Assembly: GCA_003599425.1 (NCBI GenBank)
Contig: QZKC01000062.1
Location: 1-34,552, forward strand
Reading direction: 5' to 3'
Source: Nitrospiraceae bacterium
Lineage (GTDB): Bacteria > Nitrospirota > Thermodesulfovibrionia > UBA6902
DNA length: 34,552 nt
The position numbers and the translations under genes were made by a program. The stretch's first letter is position 1; each line of letters starts with the position of its first letter. The notes beneath the pieces are model-generated. The model saw only the letters and a list, made by a program, of their open reading frames with translations, ran no database searches and had not been told where the DNA came from. This document shows positions 24,105 through 31,368 of this stretch, in pieces.

Positions 24105-24641
24105 ATGACGACTCAGACATCATATCGTGAGTGGCTCAGACAGGATTTGAATGTGCTGATTGATGTCCTGAATATTTCTGATTTGCAGAAACATTTTCTA
24201 AAGTCCCGCTGGCTTGGGCAGGTGCTATGGATGGAAGAAAAGGCCGCAATTGCACAGGTGTGGTACTACATTCTTCGCCTCGTGGCAATTGTCGGCGGTA
24301 TCATAGTACCGGTGCTCGTGAGCTTGACAATGAGCGGCCAGGCAAATGAACTACTTCTCAAGGGATCGACGACAGTTTTGAGTCTACTGGTGGCTATCAG
24401 TGTTGCGGTTGAGGAGTTTCTTCGCTTTGGTGAACGGTGGCGTCATTATCGCCGTACTGTGGAGATGCTCAAGATCGAGGGATGGCAGTTTTTTCAGTTC
24501 AGCGGTCCCTATCGCGACTATAAAACTCACGCCGATTCGTACTCAGAATTTGCCGGTCGTATAGAAAATGTAACAATGCAGGAAGTGGATGTATACATCA
24601 CGCAAGTGGTGAAGGAGAAGAAGGAAGAAGAGAAAAAATAA
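24105..24641 (+). CDS. SLATT/DUF4231-like two-TM membrane protein
   Basis: The 178-residue protein has two membrane helices (about 55-75 and 88-104) joined by a short loop. A conserved cytoplasmic helix RFGERWRHYRRTVEMLKIEG (107-126) follows, then WQFFQFSGPYRDY and an amphipathic, Lys/Glu-rich tail. This layout fits DUF4231 of the SLATT superfamily. SLATT proteins are predicted membrane effectors in prokaryotic conflict systems that may form pores when triggered by a nucleotide- or TIR-type partner. It lies 66 bp after the deoxyribosyltransferase-like gene and 62 bp before the TIR gene. The ribosome site is AGAAAGGAC. Confidence 0.72.
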   Translation: MTTQTSYREWLRQDLNVLIDVLNISDLQKHFLKSRWLGQVLWMEEKAAIAQVWYYILRLVAIVGGIIVPVLVSLTMSGQANELLLKGSTTVLSLLVAISVAVEEFLRFGERWRHYRRTVEMLKIEGWQFFQFSGPYRDYKTHADSYSEFAGRIENVTMQEVDVYITQVVKEKKEEEKK

Positions 24642-24703
24642 AGGGGTAACTAAGAAATGATGTATTCCGCAAAGCAATCTCCTCTTGAGAATAGGGAGCT
24701 ATC

Positions 24704-25810
24704 ATGAGTGACATATTCATCAGTTACGCAAGCGAAGACCGCGAACGAATCCAGCCGCTTGTCCGCGCGCTGGAACAGGCGGGCTGGTCAGTCTTCTGGG
24801 ACCGGACTATCCCCACGGGCAAGACCTGGCGGGAGTTTATCGGTGCCGAGATAGAAGGCTGCCGCGCCATGATAGTGGTCTGGTCGAAGGTTTCGGTGAA
24901 ATCCGACTGGGTAATAGACGAGGCCGAGGAGAGTAAACGGCGGCGTGTCCTCTTTCCGGTGCGCATGGACGATATTGACCCGCCGTTTGGTTTCCGTGGC
25001 ATTCAGGCCGCTGACTTAATAGGTTGGGAGGGAACTATCCCCTTCAAGGCATACGACCAGCTTGTCAACGACCTTGTGACGCTGCTCGGCCGATCATCAG
25101 CGGGCAGGACTCAAGAGCAGCGCACGTCAGACGAAGGTGCCGAGAAAGAGATAAAACAAAAAGAGCCAGTGGCACGTGAAAAAGGGGCGCAAGGGATACA
25201 AAAGCCAGCGATATCAGAGAAGCTAACGTCATATAAGCAAAATGCATCGGGTAGACCGATAACGATATTCGATAACGCTACGTGGAGATTTATAACCCCC
25301 TCTGTTATGCTCATAGCACTCGGTTGGGCACTCGGCTGGGCAATCACGGGAGCAATCGGCGGAGCATCCGGTTGGTCAATCGGCTTGGCACTCGGCTGGG
25401 CACTCGGCGGGTTGACAACAGGGGTGGTACTGCGCCGAGTAGTACCGGCGATTCAGACTAAACAAGTAATTCTGATAACAGTCAGTTGGCCAATCGGCTG
25501 GGCAATCGTCTGGGCAATCCTGGGAGAAATCGCTTGGGCAATCGGCGGTGCAATCGGCGGGTTGACAACAGGGGTGGTACTGCGCCGAGTAGTACCGGCA
25601 ATTCAGACTAAACAAGTAATTCTGATAACAATCGGCTGGGCAATTGGTGGAGCAATCGGCAGGCCAATCGGCTGGGCAATCATGAGAGTAATCGGCGATA
25701 CAATTGGTTGGGTAATCATCACGGCAACCGGATGGGCAATCGCTGGCTTAATTGGTGGTACAGTGATGCTTTCGTGCATGAAATACTCACGAAAGTTACA
25801 AAGGGAGTAA
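24704..25810 (+). CDS. TIR-domain protein with W-A-I-G repeat membrane region
   Basis: The 368-residue protein begins with a full TIR domain (1 to about 130): IFISYASEDRE, WDRTIPTGKTW, and SDWVIDEAEESKRR. Glu73 aligns with the catalytic Glu of NAD-cleaving TIRs (DWVxxE). A charged linker (about 135-185) follows. Residues about 195-355 are very hydrophobic and made of tetrapeptide repeats W-A-(I/L)-G with many G-x3-G spacings, so they probably pack as several membrane helices. A 50-residue module within it is duplicated at DNA level (25404-25480 and 25554-25630). It ends with a basic tail, SRKLQRE. I infer a membrane-bound NADase or pore-forming effector. The Shine-Dalgarno sequence is TAGGGAG. 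Confidence 0.78.
   Translation: MSDIFISYASEDRERIQPLVRALEQAGWSVFWDRTIPTGKTWREFIGAEIEGCRAMIVVWSKVSVKSDWVIDEAEESKRRRVLFPVRMDDIDPPFGFRGIQAADLIGWEGTIPFKAYDQLVNDLVTLLGRSSAGRTQEQRTSDEGAEKEIKQKEPVAREKGAQGIQKPAISEKLTSYKQNASGRPITIFDNATWRFITPSVMLIALGWALGWAITGAIGGASGWSIGLALGWALGGLTTGVVLRRVVPAIQTKQVILITVSWPIGWAIVWAILGEIAWAIGGAIGGLTTGVVLRRVVPAIQTKQVILITIGWAIGGAIGRPIGWAIMRVIGDTIGWVIITATGWAIAGLIGGTVMLSCMKYSRKLQRE
25404..25480. repeat. 77-bp direct repeat, copy 1, inside the TIR/W-A-I-G gene
   Basis: It starts TCGGCGGGTTGACAACAGGG and is repeated 150 bp downstream with one substitution (25450 G, 25600 A). It encodes the LRRVVPAIQTKQVIL segment. Confidence 0.95.
25554..25630. repeat. 77-bp direct repeat, copy 2, inside the TIR/W-A-I-G gene
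   Basis: This is the second copy of the 25404-25480 repeat. The exact 150-bp offset equals 50 codons, so the duplication is in frame and appears recent. Confidence 0.95.
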
Positions 25811-25867
25811 AGGACAACACAGGAAATTGATGCCAAACAAAAATTCTCTAATTCGGTAGCAGAGTGT

Positions 25868-25883
25868 CACGGGCTTGCCCGTG
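25868..25883. promoter_or_regulatory. GC-rich hairpin upstream of the TIR-like gene
   Basis: CACGGG-CTTG-CCCGTG forms a 6-bp perfect stem with a 4-nt loop, 28 bp before ATG 25912. There is no T-run, so it is not a clear terminator. It may be part of a dispersed repeat or affect translation. It argues against the upstream in-frame codon at 25864 being the start. Confidence 0.5.
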
Positions 25884-25911
25884 GGTATCTACTAATCGGG
25901 GGAAACAAATT

Positions 25912-26598
25912 ATGAAAATATTCGTCGGATATGGTTTTAGGGATAGTAGAGACAAATGGATTCCCGATATGATCTACCCGATCATCAAAGCTTTTGGTGA
26001 CGAAGTGGTAACAGGCGAGGAACTCCCTGGTGAGCAAATTACTGATGAAGTGATACAGAAGATTGCCGATTCTGATGCGCTGATCGGTTTCCTTACACGA
26101 CGGGGGAACCCGGATGCCGGCGGCGTCTGGAAGACGCACCGATGGGTAATAGAAGAGATAACAACTGCAATCAATAATAAGAAAAAAATAGTTGAGGTGC
26201 GAGAAACCGGTGTTGATGAACAAGGGGGGATCGTCGGAGACAGGCAGCATATAATTTATGATGAAAGCGCCCGTGACAAATGCATTGTGGAAATAATAAA
26301 AACTATTGGCAAGTGGCATAGCATCGAAAGAATAAAACTGAAACTTCTCCCTGAGGATTGCATCCAGGAGATTTTCCCTCTGCTTCGGAATGCGGATTTG
26401 AGATGCACATACAAGATCATGACTGAGGATGGTGAAGAAAGAGCGGAGTCAGTCACTAAAGTCGTTTCCATCAATCCGGGAGGCCTGTTTTTGCAAAAGA
26501 TGTGCCCCGCCAGTCACTTATACAAGTGCACATTGAATATCAGGGGAAGCACTGGCTCTCAAGTTATGAGACTACAGATTCCCTCGGCATTCATTTGA
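25912..26598 (+). CDS. TIR-like protein with beta-rich C-terminus
   Basis: The 228-residue protein starts MKIFVGYGFRDSRDKWI. The N-terminal 130 residues follow the TIR/SEFIR pattern: an initial strand and an acidic/basic loop, then GEELPGEQITDEVIQKI, SDALIGFLTRRG, and THRWVIEEITTAI, where Glu81 or Glu82 would be catalytic. The TIR match is weaker than for the genes at 24704 and 31369. The last 90 residues look like a beta-sandwich (LRCTYKIM, VTKVVSINPGG, LYKCTLNIRG) that I do not recognise. A start in line with 25864 is rejected because that region is a hairpin repeat without a ribosome site. The pYEATS gene follows 16 bp later. Confidence 0.62.
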   Translation: MKIFVGYGFRDSRDKWIPDMIYPIIKAFGDEVVTGEELPGEQITDEVIQKIADSDALIGFLTRRGNPDAGGVWKTHRWVIEEITTAINNKKKIVEVRETGVDEQGGIVGDRQHIIYDESARDKCIVEIIKTIGKWHSIERIKLKLLPEDCIQEIFPLLRNADLRCTYKIMTEDGEERAESVTKVVSINPGGLFLQKMCPASHLYKCTLNIRGSTGSQVMRLQIPSAFI

Positions 26599-26614
26599 GA
26601 AAGGAGTCCTGAAC

Positions 26615-26917
26615 ATGTCTATAAAAATAAATCAAGAATTCAAATATCAGGGGAATGACTGGTGGAAATGGTGGATATGGGTTGATGGCTCCGATGACGA
26701 GCTTGATCAGATCGACCGTGTTACGTATTATCTGCATCCTACGTTCCCTGATCCCGTACGGACTATAACGGACCGTAAAACAATGTTCCGTTTGGAGACA
26801 GCAGGCTGGGGGGTATTTCGTATCCGTGCAAAAGCAGTAAAAAAGAATGGAGAAGAGATACAACTGTCACACAACTTGGTGCTCGAATATCCCGATGGCA
26901 GAAGGACAACAGCTTAA
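26615..26917 (+). CDS. pYEATS (prokaryotic YEATS-like) domain protein
   Basis: The 100-residue single-domain beta-sandwich protein matches the prokaryotic YEATS pattern closely. It has WWKWWIWVDG, then IDRVTYYLHPTFPDPVRTIT, FRLETAGWGVFRIRA and a late LSHNLVLEYPDG. The HPTFPDP and GWGxFxI elements are the main markers. In eukaryotes YEATS domains bind acylated lysines; bacterial versions are predicted binding or sensing modules in conflict systems. It is paired with the TIR-like gene upstream. An AGAAAGGAG site lies 12 bp before the ATG. Confidence 0.85.
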   Translation: MSIKINQEFKYQGNDWWKWWIWVDGSDDELDQIDRVTYYLHPTFPDPVRTITDRKTMFRLETAGWGVFRIRAKAVKKNGEEIQLSHNLVLEYPDGRRTTA

Positions 26918-26946
26918 GTGGTTTTTTATTCCCGGATTGTTTTCTG

Positions 26947-26975
26947 TTGTAACACCACCTGATTGGTGATATACT
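26947..26975 (+). promoter_or_regulatory. Sigma70-like promoter before the island lipoprotein gene
   Basis: TTGTAA (26947-26952), a 17-bp spacer and TATACT (26970-26975) predict a start near 26982. The G11 tract (26991-27001) would then lie about 10 bases into the transcript. Confidence 0.6.
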
Positions 26976-26990
26976 CTTTTCAACTACAGA

Positions 26991-27001
26991 GGGGGGGGGG
27001 G
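26991..27001. repeat. Homopolymer G11 tract in a predicted 5' UTR
   Basis: Eleven consecutive Gs lie between the predicted promoter and the lipoprotein ATG. Such tracts mutate by slippage, and near a start site they can switch expression. A sequencing length error is possible. Confidence 0.9.
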
Positions 27002-27014
27002 AACACTTTAGCAG

Positions 27015-27038
27015 GCATAAACCTCAAAAAGTTTATGC
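27015..27038 (+). promoter_or_regulatory. Hairpin touching the ribosome site of the lipoprotein gene
   Basis: GCATAAAC (27015-27022) and GTTTATGC (27031-27038) form an 8-bp stem with an 8-nt loop. The ribosome site AGGAGGGGAGG begins at once after it. It could present or mask the site. Confidence 0.5.
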
Positions 27039-27054
27039 AGGAGGGGAGGCTCGG

Positions 27055-27720
27055 ATGTCAAGAAACAGACTCACGCAAATCCTGCCGTACTGTCTTTTTC
27101 CGCTCTTATTAATTTCTTCATGCGTATCAATTCCCAGAGAAGCGCCGGAACTCTCAGGTGAGTTGGGGAAGAGGATATCCGCGATCGAGGACTCGCATAT
27201 CAGCCTGCTGCGGCTATTCATGGATGAAAAAAGGACCAAGGTTGATGATTTTCTCATGAAAGAATGGGTGCCCCTGTTCGCTGAAGAACTGTTCAAAGAA
27301 GATGCTATAAAAAAAGCGTGGAGCGCCATATGCACTTCCGACAGTGATGAAGACAAGTTGAAGTTTCTTACTATGTTGGGGCCGAAGATACAGGAGCGGA
27401 TCAACAAAAAGCGTACCGAACTAATCCAGCCTCTGGATGAACTTGAATTAACGATCGAACGCAAAGTACGAGATGAGTATACCCAGGCACGTGCCATAAA
27501 TAACAGCATTACCAGTTTTTTAGCGTCGGCGTCAAAAGTTGCAGAAAGCAGGGACCGTTATCTCAATATGCTCGGCATTCACGATGAGAAAGTAAGTAAC
27601 GCCCTCGATGAAGCAGACGGCGCTGTAGCCGAACTGGTGAAAGGCACAAAAGATAAAGCTGAAAAGCTCGATAGTTTCATAGAAAAAGTGGATGGGATCA
27701 TCAAAAAACTGAAAGAATAA
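27055..27720 (+). CDS. Helical lipoprotein of the accessory island
   Basis: The 221-residue protein has an N-terminal signal ending in the lipobox LLISSC (Cys about 23). The mature part is nearly all helix and probably coiled coil: KRISAIEDSHISLLRLFMDE, LDELELTIERKVRDEYTQAR and, near the end, DKAEKLDSFIEKVDGIIKKL. I recognise no family. It would be anchored in the inner or outer membrane, facing the periplasm. It has its own promoter and a strong AGGAGGGGAGG site. It may form an envelope unit with the next two genes. No effector motif is visible. Confidence 0.7.
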   Translation: MSRNRLTQILPYCLFPLLLISSCVSIPREAPELSGELGKRISAIEDSHISLLRLFMDEKRTKVDDFLMKEWVPLFAEELFKEDAIKKAWSAICTSDSDEDKLKFLTMLGPKIQERINKKRTELIQPLDELELTIERKVRDEYTQARAINNSITSFLASASKVAESRDRYLNMLGIHDEKVSNALDEADGAVAELVKGTKDKAEKLDSFIEKVDGIIKKLKE

Positions 27721-27747
27721 CTTGCTTCATTATAAGGAGGACACATT

Positions 27748-28032
27748 ATGCCATTTGACTGGAAAGCTTTTGAAAAAGATATAAACAAAGCCCTGGACAA
27801 AGCAGAGAAAAAGACCGATGACCAGCTTGCTTCCAGAGTTTCGTCGCTGACAAGGCTTAGCGATAATGAGGTGAAGAAGTTATTCCCGACACCTGCTGAC
27901 GTGGACAAACTGAAGCAGTTGATGCAAATCGTGAAATCGTCAGACAGCCGGAACAAGAAGGTATTAAATTTGACAAATAATATTGAAACACTCGCTGAGA
28001 CCGCGATTAAGCTTTTAGAGGTCCTGGCGTAG
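27748..28032 (+). CDS. Small helical protein
   Basis: The 94-residue protein starts MPFDWKAFEKDINKALDKAE and is composed of three to four helices, with no signal or membrane segment. I recognise no family. An excellent TAAGGAGGACACATT site precedes the ATG, and it lies 27 bp after the lipoprotein gene and 42 bp before the membrane protein gene, so it is very likely expressed with them. The LTNNIETLAETAIKLLEVL ending could be a docking helix, by inference. Confidence 0.68.
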   Translation: MPFDWKAFEKDINKALDKAEKKTDDQLASRVSSLTRLSDNEVKKLFPTPADVDKLKQLMQIVKSSDSRNKKVLNLTNNIETLAETAIKLLEVLA

Positions 28033-28074
28033 GTTGTTGATTGGAATAGCAATATTACTTGAAAGGAGAACGAT

Positions 28075-28830
28075 ATGGTCAGCTATGTTCGACAACAATC
28101 AGCAGGCGAAATAATTCGAAACTCCATAATCATCTACAAGAGCAATTTTTTAGTTCTTTTTCTGATCTATTTGTTGCCGACTATGCCACTTATTGTATAC
28201 CAGCAATATGCAACTCATCTCGATCAAACAGGGCATTTGATTATATCTTTTGTATTAACCACTGTTATATCTCTTCTTTTATTTCCTCCTTTTACAGTAG
28301 CAGTTTCGGAAATCTGTCTGGGTAACAAAGCCAGTGTGGTTCATTCTTACCGTCGTGTTTTCGATAAAGGTTTGGGAGGCTTTATTGGTACATATTTTCT
28401 GTATGCCCTTTTATTCTTTGGTGGCATTCTGCTATTCATCATCCCCGGGATAATCTTTATAATGTGGTACATTTTTACTTTACAGATCGCTGTATTGGAA
28501 CGTGTTTTCGGGAGAATGGCTCTCAAACGAAGCAAGGAATTGGGCAAGGGATTCTACTGGCGCAATTTCGGTATTTTTCTTCTTCTGTATATCGTCATGT
28601 ATGCCTTTGCCCTACTCATCGCGATGTTATCCGGTTTCTTTCTTGGACTCTTGTTTCAAGCAGCATTGGACAACCCTGTTACGGGGCTTCTTTTTGCATT
28701 TCTTGGGGCAATTATAGGTCATCTGTTTAGTCCGCTGCCTTTTGTTGGGATAGTGCTTCTGTATTACGACATGAGGGCACGGAAAGAGGCTTATGACACG
28801 GCCGCACTCGCTGAAGATTTGATGAGGTAA
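28075..28830 (+). CDS. Multi-pass membrane protein
   Basis: The 251-residue protein has about six predicted membrane segments, including FLVLFLIYLLPTMPLIVY, LIISFVLTTVISLLLF, YALLFFGGILLFIIPGIIF, IFLLLYIVMYAFALLIAML and a last LPFVGIVLLYYD. A cytoplasmic segment RVFGRMALKRSKELGKGFYW lies mid-protein. It resembles the membrane domain associated with GdpD-type phosphodiesterases and YciC-like proteins, but no catalytic motif is visible. In this island it may serve as a membrane platform or channel; this is inference. A GAAAGGAGAACGAT site precedes the ATG. Confidence 0.7.
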   Translation: MVSYVRQQSAGEIIRNSIIIYKSNFLVLFLIYLLPTMPLIVYQQYATHLDQTGHLIISFVLTTVISLLLFPPFTVAVSEICLGNKASVVHSYRRVFDKGLGGFIGTYFLYALLFFGGILLFIIPGIIFIMWYIFTLQIAVLERVFGRMALKRSKELGKGFYWRNFGIFLLLYIVMYAFALLIAMLSGFFLGLLFQAALDNPVTGLLFAFLGAIIGHLFSPLPFVGIVLLYYDMRARKEAYDTAALAEDLMR

Positions 28831-28916
28831 AGATTAGGTGGATATCTGGTGACATTATGGGTACAAAATTCAATTGCATAGGTAGTAAACGGAACCGGGG
28901 GGAGAGTCAATAAAAC

Positions 28917-29819
28917 ATGGCCAAATCTCTCAAAGAACGCCGTCTTGCCGAATTCGTCGATCGAGTCAGCGAAATGGGACAGTTTTGTAATATGCTGGAA
29001 ACCGATGAAAAACCTATTATGGTCGTGTGGGGCGAAAGCGGTATCGGCAAATCAACCTTTCTCGCGAGGATGGAACACGAATGCGCCCAGCGGAAACTCC
29101 GTAAAGCAGAGATGGTCTGCAAAGAGACAGGTTCGACTGACTATATGGCGATCATGAGAAAGATCAGGGACGATGTCGGTGTTGATTACTTCAAGGCCTT
29201 CACTGATTTGATCAATTTTTTCACCGATCCTGATTATCATCCGAAGATTGAACTGAACATTAACATCCAGGGCTCAATCAGTATTCTTGACAGCGGAAAG
29301 ATCGAAGAGTCGTCAACCGGTGATATAGCAGGGATCGTTATCAAAGACAATATGCTCATTACTCCACGATCGGACATTGCTATTCCCGAAGCCGAACGCA
29401 TGGCCCGCCTGACTGACCGTTTCATCGAGGGGTTGAGGTCGTCTGCTGTTAGCGGTCAAGTAATTATTTTTTTTGATGCCGTCGAGAAACTGGCGCCGGA
29501 TACCGAGAAATGGCTATGGGGGGAATTCCTTGATGCCGTGAGGGATGGAAAACTTTCCGGTGTCAAGTTCGTTCTCTGCGGGCAGAAACAACCGGGCTTG
29601 GATCGTGACTGGCGGTTCTTCGTATCTGAAGCTGAACTTCAACCTCTCGGACTCGAACATATAGAAACCTACCTGTCAAATCGGGGCATAGAAGAAACCA
29701 TGCGTGCCAACATCGCCGAATTCTTGTACGCCACCACAAAGGGGAAAATATCTAAGATAGCAGAAAGCGTCGACGCATTTCTGCTTCTAAAGGAAAAAAA
29801 GAAGGGTGCCAATGAATGA
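28917..29819 (+). CDS. STAND-like P-loop ATPase
   Basis: The 300-residue protein has FVDRVSEM before the P-loop, as in STAND/NB-ARC proteins. Walker A is GESGIGKS (39-46), and Walker B is VIIFFDAVEK with Asp187 but a less acidic partner. KFVLCGQ (217-223) is a sensor-like strand. Between Walker A and B is a beta-rich insert (about 110-150) containing SGKIEESSTGDIAGIVIKDN (126-145), which recurs in the TIR protein at 31369. The protein lacks the winged-helix and repeat regions usual for STAND proteins. These seem to be supplied by the overlapping next gene. The predicted role is an ATP-driven switch in a conflict system. The Shine-Dalgarno sequence is GGGGGGAGAG. Confidence 0.75.
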   Translation: MAKSLKERRLAEFVDRVSEMGQFCNMLETDEKPIMVVWGESGIGKSTFLARMEHECAQRKLRKAEMVCKETGSTDYMAIMRKIRDDVGVDYFKAFTDLINFFTDPDYHPKIELNINIQGSISILDSGKIEESSTGDIAGIVIKDNMLITPRSDIAIPEAERMARLTDRFIEGLRSSAVSGQVIIFFDAVEKLAPDTEKWLWGEFLDAVRDGKLSGVKFVLCGQKQPGLDRDWRFFVSEAELQPLGLEHIETYLSNRGIEETMRANIAEFLYATTKGKISKIAESVDAFLLLKEKKKGANE

Positions 29820-31359
29820 TCTTGTCTCGGAATTCCAGCGTCTCCTGAAAGAGCTCCCAGATGAAAAAACAGGGGATACTACGGAGTTATTGCTACGTCT
29901 TATGCCCGATCACAAGGCTGAGGTTTTTAGGGCCTGTGCTATCCCTCACAAGTTCAATAAGAATATTATAATGACGATGTTGCCAGACCTCAAGCCCGGC
30001 TTGGCGGAGGAATTTTATCAGGAATTCATGGAGCTATCAATTATTGGTTCTGATCAGGACGGGCTTTCTCTGCACGATCAAGCCCGAAAGGAACTCTTCG
30101 GCTGGTGGCTCGTTCCTGAAAATTTCGGCAAATTCACAAAAATCAGCGCGCGTCTTGCGGACTATTATAATGGGATGGCACATAATGCGCATGGCCAGTC
30201 GCTCGAAATAGCCGAGCGACTGCGGATGTTTCATCTCATCGGCGCAGATCAGGAAAAAGGGTTTTCCGATTTCGAGTCGCTCTGCCAGCAGGCGCGCCAC
30301 CAGTATCGTTTGAGCGAATGCAATGTCCTCATCAGGCTCGTTCATGAGTACGACCTTATTCTTGCTCCGGTCAGGCTCCTGTGGCTTTCCTATCACGAAG
30401 GAAAGCTTTCAGCCGACCTTCGTCAATGGGAGAAAGCCGAAAAAATATTCAATCTTATTGTCGAGAACACTGCATCATTGCCGGAACTCCGCATTAAGGC
30501 ACTGCTAAGACTCGGCTATGTGAGCAATCAACAATACCTCTTGGACACGGCCATCGGGTACTACAAGAAGGCGCTGGAATTTGCGATGAATAACCCAAAG
30601 ACAGACGTAAAGATTCACCGCATCAAGCAGGACCTGGGAGCAACCTACCGTGACAAGGGGGAATTGACCCAGGCTGAAATGCTTCTGAAAGAGAGCATCA
30701 GCATGGCAAAGGCAGAAAATGATCTCTCAGGCATTGCACTTGCCTATAACAGCCTCGGCATCCTCCAGCTTAATCGCGGAGATATTAATGCAGCTATAGA
30801 ATCTTTCACAATGTGTCTTGACAGTCTTACACAAAGTGGACAGATATTTCGGACAGCTCAGGTCTATAACAACCTTGGTCTCGGTTATGAACAGCTTCGG
30901 GACCGGGACAAGAGCAAACATTATTTCATGAAAAGCCTGGAGATTAAACAGCAGGCAGGCGACACGCTCGGACAGGCACTTGCTCTCAATAATCTTGCAC
31001 GAACCGAGGCAAATCAGGGGGAACTGGAAGCTGCGATAAAAGCGTCGACAGAGGCCATATCGCTCTTTGATCAAATTCGTGATCTTTACCATTTGGGAGT
31101 AGCGACACATAACAGGGGGAAATTATACCGCATGATAGGTAAACCTGAAGCCATCGAAGCATGCAGGAAGGACTTCCAGCATGCGATTGATCTCTTTACG
31201 CGATGTCAGAAGAATGATGAAGCAAAGTCCGTACGCGAAGAACTTGAATCTCTTACACGCAAGAAGAGACTCCCGTGGTGGGTATGGATAGCAATATTCC
31301 TGTTTCCCATTCTCCTTATCACGCTCTTTTTATTATTGAGCTTACCGAACACTGAATAG
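29812..31359 (+). CDS. Winged-helix/TPR protein with C-terminal membrane anchor
   Basis: The 515-residue protein starts eight bases before the end of the ATPase gene. Residues 1 to about 120 (MNDLVSEFQRLL, IGSDQDGLSLHDQARKEL) look like the winged-helix part that follows the ATPase in STAND proteins. Residues about 210-450 contain at least five TPRs, for example LGYVSNQQYLLDTAIGYYKK, LGATYRDKGELTQAEMLL, NSLGILQLNRGDINAAIESF and NNLGLGYEQLRDRDKSKHYF. The end is one membrane helix, WWVWIAIFLFPILLITLFLLL. It is probably the sensor and scaffold for the ATPase, held at the membrane. GTG 29806 is an alternative start. Confidence 0.78.
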   Translation: MNDLVSEFQRLLKELPDEKTGDTTELLLRLMPDHKAEVFRACAIPHKFNKNIIMTMLPDLKPGLAEEFYQEFMELSIIGSDQDGLSLHDQARKELFGWWLVPENFGKFTKISARLADYYNGMAHNAHGQSLEIAERLRMFHLIGADQEKGFSDFESLCQQARHQYRLSECNVLIRLVHEYDLILAPVRLLWLSYHEGKLSADLRQWEKAEKIFNLIVENTASLPELRIKALLRLGYVSNQQYLLDTAIGYYKKALEFAMNNPKTDVKIHRIKQDLGATYRDKGELTQAEMLLKESISMAKAENDLSGIALAYNSLGILQLNRGDINAAIESFTMCLDSLTQSGQIFRTAQVYNNLGLGYEQLRDRDKSKHYFMKSLEIKQQAGDTLGQALALNNLARTEANQGELEAAIKASTEAISLFDQIRDLYHLGVATHNRGKLYRMIGKPEAIEACRKDFQHAIDLFTRCQKNDEAKSVREELESLTRKKRLPWWVWIAIFLFPILLITLFLLLSLPNTE

Positions 31360-31368
31360 GAGGAAGAC

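Noticed and set aside
25376-25615. Minus-strand frame rich in Cys, Pro and Asp opposite the TIR/W-A-I-G gene
   Set aside because: It is a mirror of the low-complexity repeat on the coding strand, with no ribosome site.
25864-25911. Upstream start for the TIR-like gene at 25864
   Set aside because: The extra 16 codons cover a hairpin repeat and lack a ribosome site; ATG 25912 gives the normal family beginning.
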